Positions 51,160-59,830 of a stretch of DNA of 64,000 nucleotides are shown here, piece by piece; the stretch's first letter is position 1, and each line of letters opens with the position of its first letter. The notes under the pieces were generated by a model, which was not told the DNA's origin, did no database searches, and was given only the letters and a program-made list of their open reading frames with translations. A program made the translations under genes and the position numbers. The DNA lies in the NCBI GenBank assembly GCA_022760735.1, contig JAKELU010000002.1, forward strand, positions 1 to 64,000, in the 5' to 3' direction. The DNA is from Firmicutes bacterium FC7 (GTDB taxonomy: Bacteria; Bacillota; Clostridia; Tissierellales; Tissierellaceae).

Positions 51160-52369
51160 AACCTTTTTTACGTCTTGTTAGTATGTCAAATAGTACCGCA
51201 ACAACTAAGATTGTTCCTCTTATAATGTACTGCCAAGATATGTCTATTCCCATTAGATTCATTCCGCTCGTTAATGATGCCATTACCAATGCACCTATGA
51301 TGGATCCCGTTACCTTTCCAACCCCCCCCGAAGTTGAAACACCACCTACATAAGCTGCTGCTATAGCATCTAATTCAAAACCAACACCGGCAGTAGTTGT
51401 TGCTGATTGAAGACGTGATGTATATAGTATACCAGCTAAAGCTGATAACATACTCATAGAAGCAAATACTATATAAGTGATCTTAGTTACATTTATACCA
51501 CTTAATTTAGCTGCCTCAGGGTTACCACCTACAGCATATATATGTCTTCCTAAAACAGTTTTAGTTGTTATGAAATGGTAAACTGCTGTTACAACTATAA
51601 CAATTACAACTGTCCAAGAAAGTCCATTATATCTTGCAAGCATCCATATTAGATATCCAATCAATAAAGAAACGAAAATTAACTTTGATATAAACATTGG
51701 CATAGATATTACTTCAAAATTGTATTTTTCCTTATTTTTTCTATTTCTTAATTCAGCTAATATATAAAAAATAATCCCAATAGCCCCTATTAACAATGTT
51801 ACTGAATGATACCCTGGAATTAAATCAATGTCCGGTATGAATCCATTACCTATAGCATTAAAGCTAGCATTTGGAATAATTATGGTTCCAGTCTTCTGTG
51901 TAGCAAGCATTAATGCTCCTCTAAACACAAGCATTCCTGCTAAAGAAACAACGAAAGCTGGCATGCCTACTTTACCAACAAGAAAACCATAAAATAATCC
52001 TATTAGAACACCAATTAATAAAATTATGATAATGCTAGGTAGTACAGGAAGTTTCATTGATGTCATAAGAATTGCTACAACTGCTCCTAGAAAACCAGCA
52101 ACATAACCTACAGACAAATCAATATGTCTAATTATTAGAATTAAAGTCATTCCTATTGTTAAAACTGCTATATACCCTGTAGAGTTTATAAGATTTGTAA
52201 TATTTCTAGGAGATAGGAATGTTCCATCTGTCAATATAGAAAATGTGATCATTATTACAAATAATGCAATGAACATTCCATATTCTCTAATATTTTTTGT
52301 TAGTAAGCCTTTAAACTCTTCAAAATAATTGACTAATGCCCCTTTATTTCTTTCACTAGTAGAATTCAT
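51158..52369 (-). CDS. Monosaccharide ABC transporter permease (GguB/MmsB type)
   Basis: 403 aa with about 11 membrane helices, longer than RbsC (about 320 aa) and matching the GguB/XylH branch. 'IRHIDLSVGYVAGFLGAVVA' is the conserved cytoplasmic loop region and 'RHIYAVGGNPEAAKLSGINV' the ATPase contact loop. 'AYVGGVSTSGGVGKVTGSII' is the late family signature. Last gene of a three-gene ABC operon and followed by a terminator. Confidence 0.94.
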   Translation of the reverse strand: MNSTSERNKGALVNYFEEFKGLLTKNIREYGMFIALFVIMITFSILTDGTFLSPRNITNLINSTGYIAVLTIGMTLILIIRHIDLSVGYVAGFLGAVVAILMTSMKLPVLPSIIIILLIGVLIGLFYGFLVGKVGMPAFVVSLAGMLVFRGALMLATQKTGTIIIPNASFNAIGNGFIPDIDLIPGYHSVTLLIGAIGIIFYILAELRNRKNKEKYNFEVISMPMFISKLIFVSLLIGYLIWMLARYNGLSWTVVIVIVVTAVYHFITTKTVLGRHIYAVGGNPEAAKLSGINVTKITYIVFASMSMLSALAGILYTSRLQSATTTAGVGFELDAIAAAYVGGVSTSGGVGKVTGSIIGALVMASLTSGMNLMGIDISWQYIIRGTILVVAVLFDILTRRKKG

Positions 52370-52397
52370 ATTATTCCTCCTCGCTAAGTATATCTTT

Positions 52398-53927
52398 TTA
52401 TAGTGCCATTTCCATGATTATATCCTGTGTTGCATCTTTTGCATTTAATTCTCCAGTAATCTTTCCATCAGCCATTACATATATACGGTCACTCATCCCT
52501 AGTACTTCTGGTAATTCTGACGAAATCATGATTATACTTAGCCCTTCTTCAATAAGTTTGTTCATAATTGAATAAATTTCGTATTTTGCCCCAACATCTA
52601 TACCTCTAGTTGGTTCGTCTAATATTAAAATATCTGGTTGAGTAAATAACCATTTAGCAACTGAAACTTTTTGTTGATTTCCACCACTTAGGTTGTTTAG
52701 TAGCTGTTCAATATTTGGCGCTTTTATAGTTAAATCTTCCTTATATTTATTTGCTACGTTAACCTCTTCATTTTCATTTATTACACCATTATTTGAAAGA
52801 GATTTAATATTTCCTATAGTAATATTGTTCTTTATATCCTGTATAAGAATTAAACCTTCTTTTTTTCTATCTTCAGATACATAAGCTATACCACTTTTAA
52901 TTGCATCGCTTGTATGTTTAAAGTTTTTAACCTCACCTTTAACTATAAGCTCTCCACTAAGTTTATAGCCTCTAGGATTTCCAAATATACTTGTTGCAAA
53001 CTCAGTCCTACCAGCACCCATTAGCCCAGCTAATGCAACTACCTCGCCTTTTCTTACCTTGAAATTAACATCCTTCAACAAATATCTACCTAATTCATTT
53101 GAATAAGCAGACCAATTTTTAACCTCTAATACTACTTCTCCAAACTCCTTCTTTTCTCTCTTTGGATAAATATCGTTTATTTCTCTTCCTACCATGTTTT
53201 TTATCAATATAGGTTCACTTATTTCACCCTTAGACGCATCAAGAGAACAAATAGTCTGACCATCTCTTAAAACTGTTACAGTGTCTGCGATTGATATGAC
53301 TTCCTTCAATTTATGGGAAATCATAATTGAGGTAATGCCCTCTTTCTTTAATTCCTTTAAAAGATCTAGTAAGTTAGCAGAATCGTCTTCATTTAAAGCT
53401 GCTGTTGGTTCATCTAAAATTAACAATTTTACATCTTTACTAAATGCCTTAGCTATCTCTACAAGTTGTTGCCTTCCAACGCCTAAATTCTTTACTTTAG
53501 TTGTTGGAGGTATATCTAGCCTTACCTTATCTAATAATTTCTTAGATTGTACTATAGTTTCATTCCAATCAACTGTAAAACCTTTTTTAATCTCATGTCC
53601 TAAAAAGATATTTTCAAAAACAGTCATTTCAGGAACAAGTGCTAATTCCTGATAGATTATAGCTATACCAGCTTTTTCACTATCCGCAATCCCCTTAAAT
53701 TTCTGAACTTCACCATTTAAGACAATATCACCACTATATTCACCATATGGATATACCCCTGACAAGACCTTCATCAGTGTTGACTTACCAGCACCATTCT
53801 CTCCTACAAGACAATGGATTTCCCCACGCTTTACTTTAAAATTAACATTATCAAGAGCCTTTACGCCTGGGAATTCTTTAGTTATATTTCTCATTTCCAA
53901 TATATAGTCTGATTCATACGTAGTCAT
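52398..53927 (-). CDS. Monosaccharide ABC transporter ATP-binding protein (GguA/MmsA type)
   Basis: 509 aa with two fused ABC domains. First: Walker A 'LVGENGAGKSTLMKVLSGVY' near 42, signature 'LGVGRQQLVEIAKA', Walker B 'LLILDEPTAAL'. Second: degenerate Walker A 'LAGLMGAGRTEFATSIFG' near 295, signature 'LSGGNQQKVSVAKWL', Walker B 'ILILDEPTRGIDVGAKYEI'. The degenerate second site is usual for this sugar family. Adjacent permease and binding protein complete the uptake system. Confidence 0.95.
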   Translation of the reverse strand: MTTYESDYILEMRNITKEFPGVKALDNVNFKVKRGEIHCLVGENGAGKSTLMKVLSGVYPYGEYSGDIVLNGEVQKFKGIADSEKAGIAIIYQELALVPEMTVFENIFLGHEIKKGFTVDWNETIVQSKKLLDKVRLDIPPTTKVKNLGVGRQQLVEIAKAFSKDVKLLILDEPTAALNEDDSANLLDLLKELKKEGITSIMISHKLKEVISIADTVTVLRDGQTICSLDASKGEISEPILIKNMVGREINDIYPKREKKEFGEVVLEVKNWSAYSNELGRYLLKDVNFKVRKGEVVALAGLMGAGRTEFATSIFGNPRGYKLSGELIVKGEVKNFKHTSDAIKSGIAYVSEDRKKEGLILIQDIKNNITIGNIKSLSNNGVINENEEVNVANKYKEDLTIKAPNIEQLLNNLSGGNQQKVSVAKWLFTQPDILILDEPTRGIDVGAKYEIYSIMNKLIEEGLSIIMISSELPEVLGMSDRIYVMADGKITGELNAKDATQDIIMEMAL

Positions 53928-53984
53928 AAGCGTATACTCCTCTTATAAAATATTTCCCATGAGTCTGGATATCTTAAATAATTT

Positions 53985-54022
53985 GAAAATAGTGATAGCC
54001 AGATAAGGCTCTCACTATTTTC
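53985..54022 (-). terminator. Intercistronic hairpin after the sugar-binding protein gene
   Basis: The 11-bp stem GAAAATAGTGA / TCACTATTTTC. Such hairpins after the binding protein gene commonly stabilise its message and reduce read-through into the ATPase gene, giving excess binding protein. Confidence 0.7.
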
Positions 54023-54036
54023 AAAACAATAAGGAA

Positions 54037-55212
54037 CTAATTTAGATTTGTGAATTCAGATGCATCATAGTAACCAGAATCAATTAATGCAGACTTAACA
54101 TTAGATTGTTCTACTACTATTACTTCTGTTTGTTTAGCAGGAACATCTATAGCCTTGTTGTTATATGATCCTGTTGTTTCAGGAGTCTTACCTTCTAATA
54201 TAGAAACAGCCATATCAATTGAATCCTTAACTAATGTACGAACATCCTTGAATACTGTCATTGTTTGCTTTCCATCTATTATATATTGAATTGAAGCTTT
54301 TTCAGCATCTTGACCAGTGATTACATATGAAGTAACATCTGGGTCTGCTGCAAATGTATCAGCTATTGATCTAGCAGTACCATCATTTGGAGCTAGTATA
54401 AATACATCACCTTTGTCTTCTTTTGATGCTGCAGTTAAGTGAGCTTCTGCTTTATTCTTAGCTTCATTGAAATCCCAGTTAGTTGTTACTTGACCTATGA
54501 TTTTACTCATTTCATCTCTAGTTAAAGTAGCCTTATCTTGTAATGCTACAGCTTCACTTGAGTTCTTGATTACAAACGTACCATCTGCAATCTTTGGCTG
54601 TAATACGTTCCAAGCTCCTTCGAAGAATAAGAATGCATTGTTATCTGATGCTGCTCCAGCATATAGATATAATGGATTTCCTTTTCCTTCTGCTTTGTCA
54701 ATTAAATATTGACCTTGAGCTTCTCCAACCGCAACGCTGTCAAATGTTACATAATAATCAACCGCATCTGTTCCAGTGATTAATCTGTCATAAGCAATAA
54801 CAGTTATACCTTCAGCCTTTGCTGCTTCAGCTGCTGCAGCTGCTGCATCCCCATCATGTGGGCATATAATAAGTACTTTTATACCCTTAGTTATTAAAGA
54901 TTCAACGTTTTGCTTTTCATTAGCTGATGAACCTTGGCTGAATAGAACTTCTACTGAATAATCAGTATCCTTTAGAGCTTCATTGAATCTTGTTTCATCT
55001 TGTATCCATCTTGGTTCGTCTTTTGTTGGTAATACAATACCTACATCTACTGTACCACTGCTGCTACCACCGCTAGTACTGCTTTCGTTACTGCTACTAC
55101 CGTTGTTGCTTCCACCATTAGTTGAAGTTTGTGATGAGCAACCTACTAGAGTAGCAAATACCAATGATAGAATACATACGAAAACGATTGCTTTCATATT
55201 ACGTCTTTTCAT
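54037..55212 (-). CDS. ChvE-like monosaccharide-binding lipoprotein
   Basis: 391 aa. Signal ending in lipobox 'LVGC' (near Cys25), then a Ser/Asn/Gly linker at 29-50. The periplasmic-binding domain begins 'VDVGIVLPTKDEPRWIQDET' and has 'LIICPHDGDAAAAAAEAAKA', 'VIAYDRLITGTDAVDYYVTF' and 'YVITGQDAEKASIQYIIDGK'. This is the ChvE/XylF pattern for galactose, arabinose, xylose or glucose. It is first in the operon behind a strong promoter with a cre-like operator. Confidence 0.94.
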   Translation of the reverse strand: MKRRNMKAIVFVCILSLVFATLVGCSSQTSTNGGSNNGSSSNESSTSGGSSSGTVDVGIVLPTKDEPRWIQDETRFNEALKDTDYSVEVLFSQGSSANEKQNVESLITKGIKVLIICPHDGDAAAAAAEAAKAEGITVIAYDRLITGTDAVDYYVTFDSVAVGEAQGQYLIDKAEGKGNPLYLYAGAASDNNAFLFFEGAWNVLQPKIADGTFVIKNSSEAVALQDKATLTRDEMSKIIGQVTTNWDFNEAKNKAEAHLTAASKEDKGDVFILAPNDGTARSIADTFAADPDVTSYVITGQDAEKASIQYIIDGKQTMTVFKDVRTLVKDSIDMAVSILEGKTPETTGSYNNKAIDVPAKQTEVIVVEQSNVKSALIDSGYYDASEFTNLN

Positions 55213-55256
55213 AAATACCCCTCCTAATTATTTACTTTACTGATGCTAAAACATTG

Positions 55257-55270
55257 TACAAGCGTTTGCT
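55257..55270. promoter_or_regulatory. cre-like operator at the start of the sugar transporter transcript
   Basis: TACAAGCGTTTGCT matches 12 of 14 positions of the catabolite-responsive element consensus TGWAARCGYTWNCW. It lies just downstream of the -10, at the expected transcription start, where a bound CcpA or LacI-type repressor would block initiation. Confidence 0.65.
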
Positions 55271-55277
55271 CATTTTA

Positions 55278-55306
55278 ATTATAAAGGTTCAGCTATATAT
55301 AGTCAA
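55278..55306 (-). promoter_or_regulatory. Promoter of the sugar ABC transporter operon
   Basis: TTGACT and TATAAT with a 17-bp spacer on the minus strand, about 66 bases before the binding protein start. The remaining 55307-55497 holds nothing I can support. Confidence 0.85.
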
Positions 55307-55497
55307 GTATAATTAGAAACTATAAAGTCTTTTATTTATACTTATTAAATTAATAAGCTACCTTATTTCCTCCTTATTTAGCATTTAATCGACATAAATA
55401 TACATTTTCCGCAAATGCAGGTAATACTCTATCTCTATAATATATGCAATCAAATATAGAAAAAGGACATATTGCATCATCTACAATATATCCTTTG

Positions 55498-55992
55498 TTA
55501 ATTTACTGTTTTATGTCTTTTACTTAGATATCTAGCTCTTTTAATAGTAATTCCAATGCCTATTAATAGAGTAGGTATAAAACAGGCTATTAGCCTTACA
55601 AGTTGATTAAATTTAATATCCAATAAAAAGCTTATTTGATACATTGGATTAATATAAATATTTAGTGGAATTAAATGTATGATTAGGTTATCATCTGAGA
55701 CATCAAGGGTAAATCCAGTCTTTATTAAACTATATGCCCAGAGTATTAGACCAATAAATCCAATAATTAATCCCATACTAAAATCATATTTGCTTTTGTG
55801 TCTTATATCCAATCTTGTGCCTATTGCCACATAGCTACCTGCCCAGATTATAGCAAGGATTATTCTAACAACTGGATTTGTGATAGCATCTCCAATATAA
55901 GGACCTAGTACAACTATTAGTATAAGATATATGGTTGAGATTATTATTAATAGAATATGATATAATAATGCAATTATATTGTCTTTTATCAT
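55498..55992 (-). CDS. Hypothetical four-helix membrane protein, 164 aa
   Basis: Family not recognised. Four hydrophobic segments ('LLYHILLIIISTIYLILIVV', 'VVRIILAIIWAGSYVAIG', 'FSMGLIIGFIGLILWAYSLI', 'LVRLIACFIPTLLIGIGITI') and a short basic C-terminus. The start is the ATG giving 'MIKDNIIAL', six bases after GGAGG. It follows apbE by 56 bases on the same strand and may be co-transcribed with it. Confidence 0.7.
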   Translation of the reverse strand: MIKDNIIALLYHILLIIISTIYLILIVVLGPYIGDAITNPVVRIILAIIWAGSYVAIGTRLDIRHKSKYDFSMGLIIGFIGLILWAYSLIKTGFTLDVSDDNLIIHLIPLNIYINPMYQISFLLDIKFNQLVRLIACFIPTLLIGIGITIKRARYLSKRHKTVN

Positions 55993-56048
55993 ACTCAACC
56001 TCCGATCTATTATATACTAATAAAAGGTTTATTCATAAGTTGTACAAT

Positions 56049-57143
56049 TTATTCTGCTTTTGCTCCAGTTGCACCATAAGATTTCATAATTTTTTTCATT
56101 CCTTCAGTAGCCTCTACTGTACCGTCCTTTAAAACCCATAGACCTTCGACACTTTCAAAGGATTCAACTAAAGCCTTGCTATCCTCAAAAGGCATTAAAA
56201 ATGCTGAAGTTGATAAAAAGTCTGCAAGCCCTGAATCAGGGGTAACAATTGTAACTGCTCTATAGTATTCACCTGGCATTAGTGTATCAGGATCTATTAA
56301 ATGATGAATTACCTTATTTCCTACCATATAAAATCTCTGATAATCACCGCTAGTTACTACCGAGGCATCATTAATAAATACAGTTTCTATAAGGCTGTCC
56401 GCTGTATTGTCAACAAAGCTGTCAGGATTTTGGATTCCTACACCCCATCTTTCTCTTATTCCATCAAGTGGTTTCCCAATAGTTCTAATATTTCCACCTG
56501 CACTTATAATTGCAGATTTAAGTCCAGCTTTTTCAACCTCCTTAGCTACTATTTCAGTTGCAAAACCTTTAGCAACAGCACCTACATCAATTCTCATTTC
56601 AGGATCCTCTAGGAAAACCGTACTATTTTCAACGTCTACAATTACCTTATTTATATCCGTATGTTCATTTGCCTCAAGTAGATCCTCCATAGGTGGTATT
56701 TTTGCATTTTCTGGGTCTGTTTCTGCTTCGTCTCTATATTGTGACCAAATTTCTAAAACTGCACCCATTGCTATATTAGTTTTTCCTCCGGTTTCTTCAT
56801 AAAAATCTTTACACAACTGAATTAAATCAATTATCTCCTTTTCAACCTTTACAGGTTGAATACCTGCGTTATCATTTATGGTCTTAATGTTATTTATACC
56901 TTCATAATTGTTATATTTATCAAAGAGTTTGTGTAGTTCTAACATTCTCTCATAAATCATATTCGCATATTCTTTAAACTCTTCCTCAGTTTTTGTATAT
57001 CCTACAATCTGAATTATTGTATCAAATGTACCAAAATATGTTTCTGAAAATTTGTCATACTGAGTTTTTCCACCTGTTGTACAACCTGTTAACATACTCA
57101 TTATAATCATTACTATTAATATAGTAGAAATTCCTTTTTTCAT
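56049..57143 (-). CDS. apbE: ApbE-type FAD:protein FMN transferase, lipoprotein
   Basis: Transfers FMN from FAD to a Ser/Thr of exported flavoproteins. 364 aa. Signal with lipobox 'LTGC'. Motifs: 'DVGAVAKGFATEIVAKEVEK' near 184-203, 'SAIISAGGNIRTIGKPLDG', 'GVGIQNP', 'VTSGDYQRFYMVGNKVIHHL' and the metal-binding 'VTPDSGLADFLSTSAFLM'. Start chosen at the ATG giving 'MKKGISTIL', eight bases after AAGGG. A small FMN_bind lipoprotein (49758) is a clear substrate and two tandem lipoproteins just upstream are possible substrates. Confidence 0.95.
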   Translation of the reverse strand: MKKGISTILIVMIIMSMLTGCTTGGKTQYDKFSETYFGTFDTIIQIVGYTKTEEEFKEYANMIYERMLELHKLFDKYNNYEGINNIKTINDNAGIQPVKVEKEIIDLIQLCKDFYEETGGKTNIAMGAVLEIWSQYRDEAETDPENAKIPPMEDLLEANEHTDINKVIVDVENSTVFLEDPEMRIDVGAVAKGFATEIVAKEVEKAGLKSAIISAGGNIRTIGKPLDGIRERWGVGIQNPDSFVDNTADSLIETVFINDASVVTSGDYQRFYMVGNKVIHHLIDPDTLMPGEYYRAVTIVTPDSGLADFLSTSAFLMPFEDSKALVESFESVEGLWVLKDGTVEATEGMKKIMKSYGATGAKAE

Positions 57144-57213
57144 TGTCATCACCCTTAATTATCATAACAAAATTGTGTTAAATAATCAACAAACTATTGT
57201 GTCCATAAATAGA

Positions 57214-57236
57214 AAAACTCCCAAAACGGGAGTTTT
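57214..57236 (-). terminator. Terminator of lipoprotein paralogue 1
   Basis: AAAACTCCC / GGGAGTTTT with a five-nt loop, then T-rich on the minus strand. Nearly the same hairpin follows the second paralogue at 58468, evidence that the whole cassette was duplicated. Confidence 0.85.
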
Positions 57237-57265
57237 CATATTTGTTACATATTAATAAATCAAAA

Positions 57266-58348
57266 TTATTTTGCGTTATCTATAGCTTCTGCTACTATTG
57301 CTTGATATGCATCTATTGAAACTGTTACTGATGAAGCCAACTCTGCATCATCTGCTTTACCATCTTTAAGTGGTAATCCTGTTATCTCATCTTTAGTCTT
57401 TCCAACCATCCATTCTCCTAATGCATTAGCTTGTTCGTACCATTCTTTACCTATAGATGATGCTTTTACCATTCCATATTCTTCTTTTAATTCTTGCTTA
57501 GTTTTGAATTCACCAGCTTTATCAGTTGCTACTTTACCTTCTAGATCGTAGTCAATTTTAACTTGGGCTACGTCTATAATTGCAGCTACTACTTTACCTT
57601 CTGCATCAACAGCAGTTGCTGTCATGTTAACATCAGCTTGTGCAGTAGCACCTTTTTCAGTAGTTGCATCTTTGGATTTAGCTATGCTAGTTAGAACACC
57701 TAAACCTACTTTTTCAGCACCTGGTGCATCTACTGCATTTTCCCACGCTTCTTCTACAGCAGCTATATAGCTTTCAACTGTAATTGTAACTGATGAAGTT
57801 AATTCTGGTACATCAGGTACATGAGTATGGCTTGCATCTCTTTCTTTAACCTTTAATCCTTTAATTTCTTCAACTGTTTTACCAATCATCCACTCTTCAA
57901 AAGCAGCTGCTTGTTCAAACCACTCTTTACCTATGGATGATGCTTTTACCATTCCATACTCTGGTCCTAAATCCACCTTTGTTTTAACTTCAGCTTCTTT
58001 ATCAGAAGTTACAACCATGTTTTCATCAAATGCTACTTTAGGTTGAACTACATCTAATGTAACGCTAACTACTTTACCTTCTTCATCAAAACCTACAGCT
58101 GCCATTGTTACATCTGCTTGAGCAGTTGCATTTTTCTCATCAGTTTTGTCTGATGATTTAGCAATTGAAATGTTTTGACCTAAACCAACTTTTGCAATCT
58201 TTCCAGCTTCTGCTGCAGGTGTTTCTGCTGGAGTCTCAGCTGGTGTTTCAACTGGTGCTGGTTCAGGTGTTTTAGTTCCTTGTGTACATCCAACAAGGGA
58301 TGCTCCTACTAATGTTGCTGCTAACATTGTTGATAGTAATTTCTTCAT
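57266..58348 (-). CDS. Two-repeat exported lipoprotein, paralogue 1 (FMN_bind-like)
   Basis: 360 aa. Lipobox 'LVGC' (Cys21), then a Pro/Glu/Thr linker at 28-48, then two repeats of about 150 aa (near 50-205 and 215-360). Each repeat runs 'VGLG...SIAKS', 'TAQADV', 'EGKVV', 'EYGMVKASSIGKEW', 'WMIGKT' or 'WMVGKT', and ends 'SSVT' plus a helix. The layout (beta sheet, then an ELxSSVT segment, then a closing helix) echoes FMN_bind domains, in which DxVSGAT receives FMN. ApbE is the next gene downstream. Family assignment is inference; the duplication is plain. Confidence 0.8.
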   Translation of the reverse strand: MKKLLSTMLAATLVGASLVGCTQGTKTPEPAPVETPAETPAETPAAEAGKIAKVGLGQNISIAKSSDKTDEKNATAQADVTMAAVGFDEEGKVVSVTLDVVQPKVAFDENMVVTSDKEAEVKTKVDLGPEYGMVKASSIGKEWFEQAAAFEEWMIGKTVEEIKGLKVKERDASHTHVPDVPELTSSVTITVESYIAAVEEAWENAVDAPGAEKVGLGVLTSIAKSKDATTEKGATAQADVNMTATAVDAEGKVVAAIIDVAQVKIDYDLEGKVATDKAGEFKTKQELKEEYGMVKASSIGKEWYEQANALGEWMVGKTKDEITGLPLKDGKADDAELASSVTVSIDAYQAIVAEAIDNAK

Positions 58349-58394
58349 TTGATACCCTCCATATGAAATTTATTATCTTATATGTAACAAAGTT

Positions 58395-58423
58395 ATTATA
58401 GCATGTTCGATTATTTTCGACAA
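58395..58423 (-). promoter_or_regulatory. Promoter of lipoprotein paralogue 1
   Basis: TTGTCG and TATAAT with a 17-bp spacer on the minus strand. The second cassette has the same arrangement and near-identical flanks (GGTATTGTC, ATGCTATAAT). Confidence 0.85.
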
Positions 58424-58467
58424 TACCTTTATTAAAATCGATCATTTATAGCTGTTTTAGAAAATAG

Positions 58468-58492
58468 AAAAACTCCCTAGACGGGAGTTTTT
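58468..58492 (-). terminator. Terminator of lipoprotein paralogue 2
   Basis: The 10-bp stem AAAAACTCCC / GGGAGTTTTT with a five-nt loop. Copy of the hairpin at 57214. Confidence 0.85.
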
Positions 58493-58563
58493 CATATGTT
58501 ACATATTTTAGGTATCAGAAGAAATTACTTAGTAATTTCCTGATTGTCTCGTTATAACTTTGA

Positions 58564-59676
58564 TTATCTAGCGTTGTCGATAGCTTCTGCTACAACTGCT
58601 TGATATCCTTCAACTGTAATTGTTACACTTGAAGCTAATTCTGGAACATCTGGAACATGTTTGTGGTTAGCATCTCTTTCTTTAACAGCTAATCCAGTTA
58701 TTTCATCTTTAGTCTTTCCAACCATCCATTCTTGGAATGCATTCATTTGCTCATACCATTCTTTTCCTATTGCTGATGCTGGTTTCATACCATATTCTTC
58801 TTTTAGTTCATGTTTAGTTTTGAATTCTCCAGCTTTATCAGTTGCTACTTTACCTTCTGCATCGTAAGCAATCTTAACTTGAGCTACGTCAACTATAGTT
58901 GCAACAACTTTACCTTCTGCATCAATAGCAGTTGCTGTCATATAAGTATCTGCTTGAGCAGTTGCTGGTTTTTCAGCAGTTGCATCTTTTGAGCTTCCAA
59001 TAGTTGTCTTAACACCTAAACCTACTTTTTCAGCACCTGGTGCATCTACTGCTTTTTCCCATGCTTCTTCTACAGCAGCTATATAGCTTTCAACTGTAAT
59101 TGTAACTGATGAAGCTAATTCTGGAACATCAGGTACATGTTTGTGGTTAGCATCTCTTTCTTTAACTTTTAATCCTTTAATTTCTTCAACTGTCTTACCA
59201 ATCATCCACTCTTCAAAAGCAGCTGCTTGTTCATACCATTCTTTACCTATTGCTGATGCAGGCTTCATACCATATTCTTCTTTTAAATCTTTCTTTGATT
59301 TAACTTCAGCTTCTCTGTCAGAAGTTACAACCATGTTTTCATCAAATGCGATTTTAGCTTGAGTTACATCTAATGTAACGCTAACTACTTTACCTTCTGC
59401 ATCAAATCCTACAGCTGCCATTGTTACATCTGCTTGAGCAGTTGCGTTTTTCTCATCAGTTTTGTCTGATGATTTAGCAATTGAAATATTTTGTCCTAAA
59501 CCAACTTTTGCAATCTTTCCAGCTTCTGCAGCAGGTGTTTCTGCTGGAGTCTCAGCTGGTGTTTCCGCAGGTGTCTCAGCTGGAGCTGGTTCAGGCGTAG
59601 TTGTTTGTTGTGTACATCCAATTAGGGATGCTGCTACTAACATTACCGCTAACATTAATGATAATATCTTCTTCAT
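58564..59676 (-). CDS. Two-repeat exported lipoprotein, paralogue 2 (FMN_bind-like)
   Basis: 370 aa, very close to paralogue 1 over its whole length. Lipobox 'LIGC', a linker with four 'PAET' repeats, and the same two domains. Here both domains carry the segment 'KERDANHKHVPDVPELASSV', which paralogue 1 keeps only in its first domain, so the two copies have diverged by loss in paralogue 1 or by gene conversion in paralogue 2. The start is the ATG giving 'MKKILSLML' with GGAGGG upstream; the longer frame covers the ribosome binding site. Confidence 0.8.
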   Translation of the reverse strand: MKKILSLMLAVMLVAASLIGCTQQTTTPEPAPAETPAETPAETPAETPAAEAGKIAKVGLGQNISIAKSSDKTDEKNATAQADVTMAAVGFDAEGKVVSVTLDVTQAKIAFDENMVVTSDREAEVKSKKDLKEEYGMKPASAIGKEWYEQAAAFEEWMIGKTVEEIKGLKVKERDANHKHVPDVPELASSVTITVESYIAAVEEAWEKAVDAPGAEKVGLGVKTTIGSSKDATAEKPATAQADTYMTATAIDAEGKVVATIVDVAQVKIAYDAEGKVATDKAGEFKTKHELKEEYGMKPASAIGKEWYEQMNAFQEWMVGKTKDEITGLAVKERDANHKHVPDVPELASSVTITVEGYQAVVAEAIDNAR

Positions 59677-59720
59677 TTCATACCCTCCATAATTCATATT
59701 CTTATCTATGAAACAAAGTA

Positions 59721-59749
59721 ATTATAGCATATTGACTAAAATTAGACAA
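59721..59749 (-). promoter_or_regulatory. Promoter of lipoprotein paralogue 2
   Basis: TTGTCT and TATAAT with a 17-bp spacer on the minus strand, about 45 bases before the start codon. Confidence 0.85.
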
Positions 59750-59809
59750 TACCTTTGTGAATATTTTGTTAATGAATTGTTAATAATATGTAATTTGGGG
59801 TAAATAAAA

Positions 59810-59830
59810 GAGATAGCCTGTAGCTATCTC
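59810..59830 (-). terminator. Terminator of the AI-2E-like gene
   Basis: Perfect stem GAGATAGC / GCTATCTC with a five-nt loop, then TTTTATTT on the minus strand. It overlaps the last codons of the gene. Confidence 0.85.
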
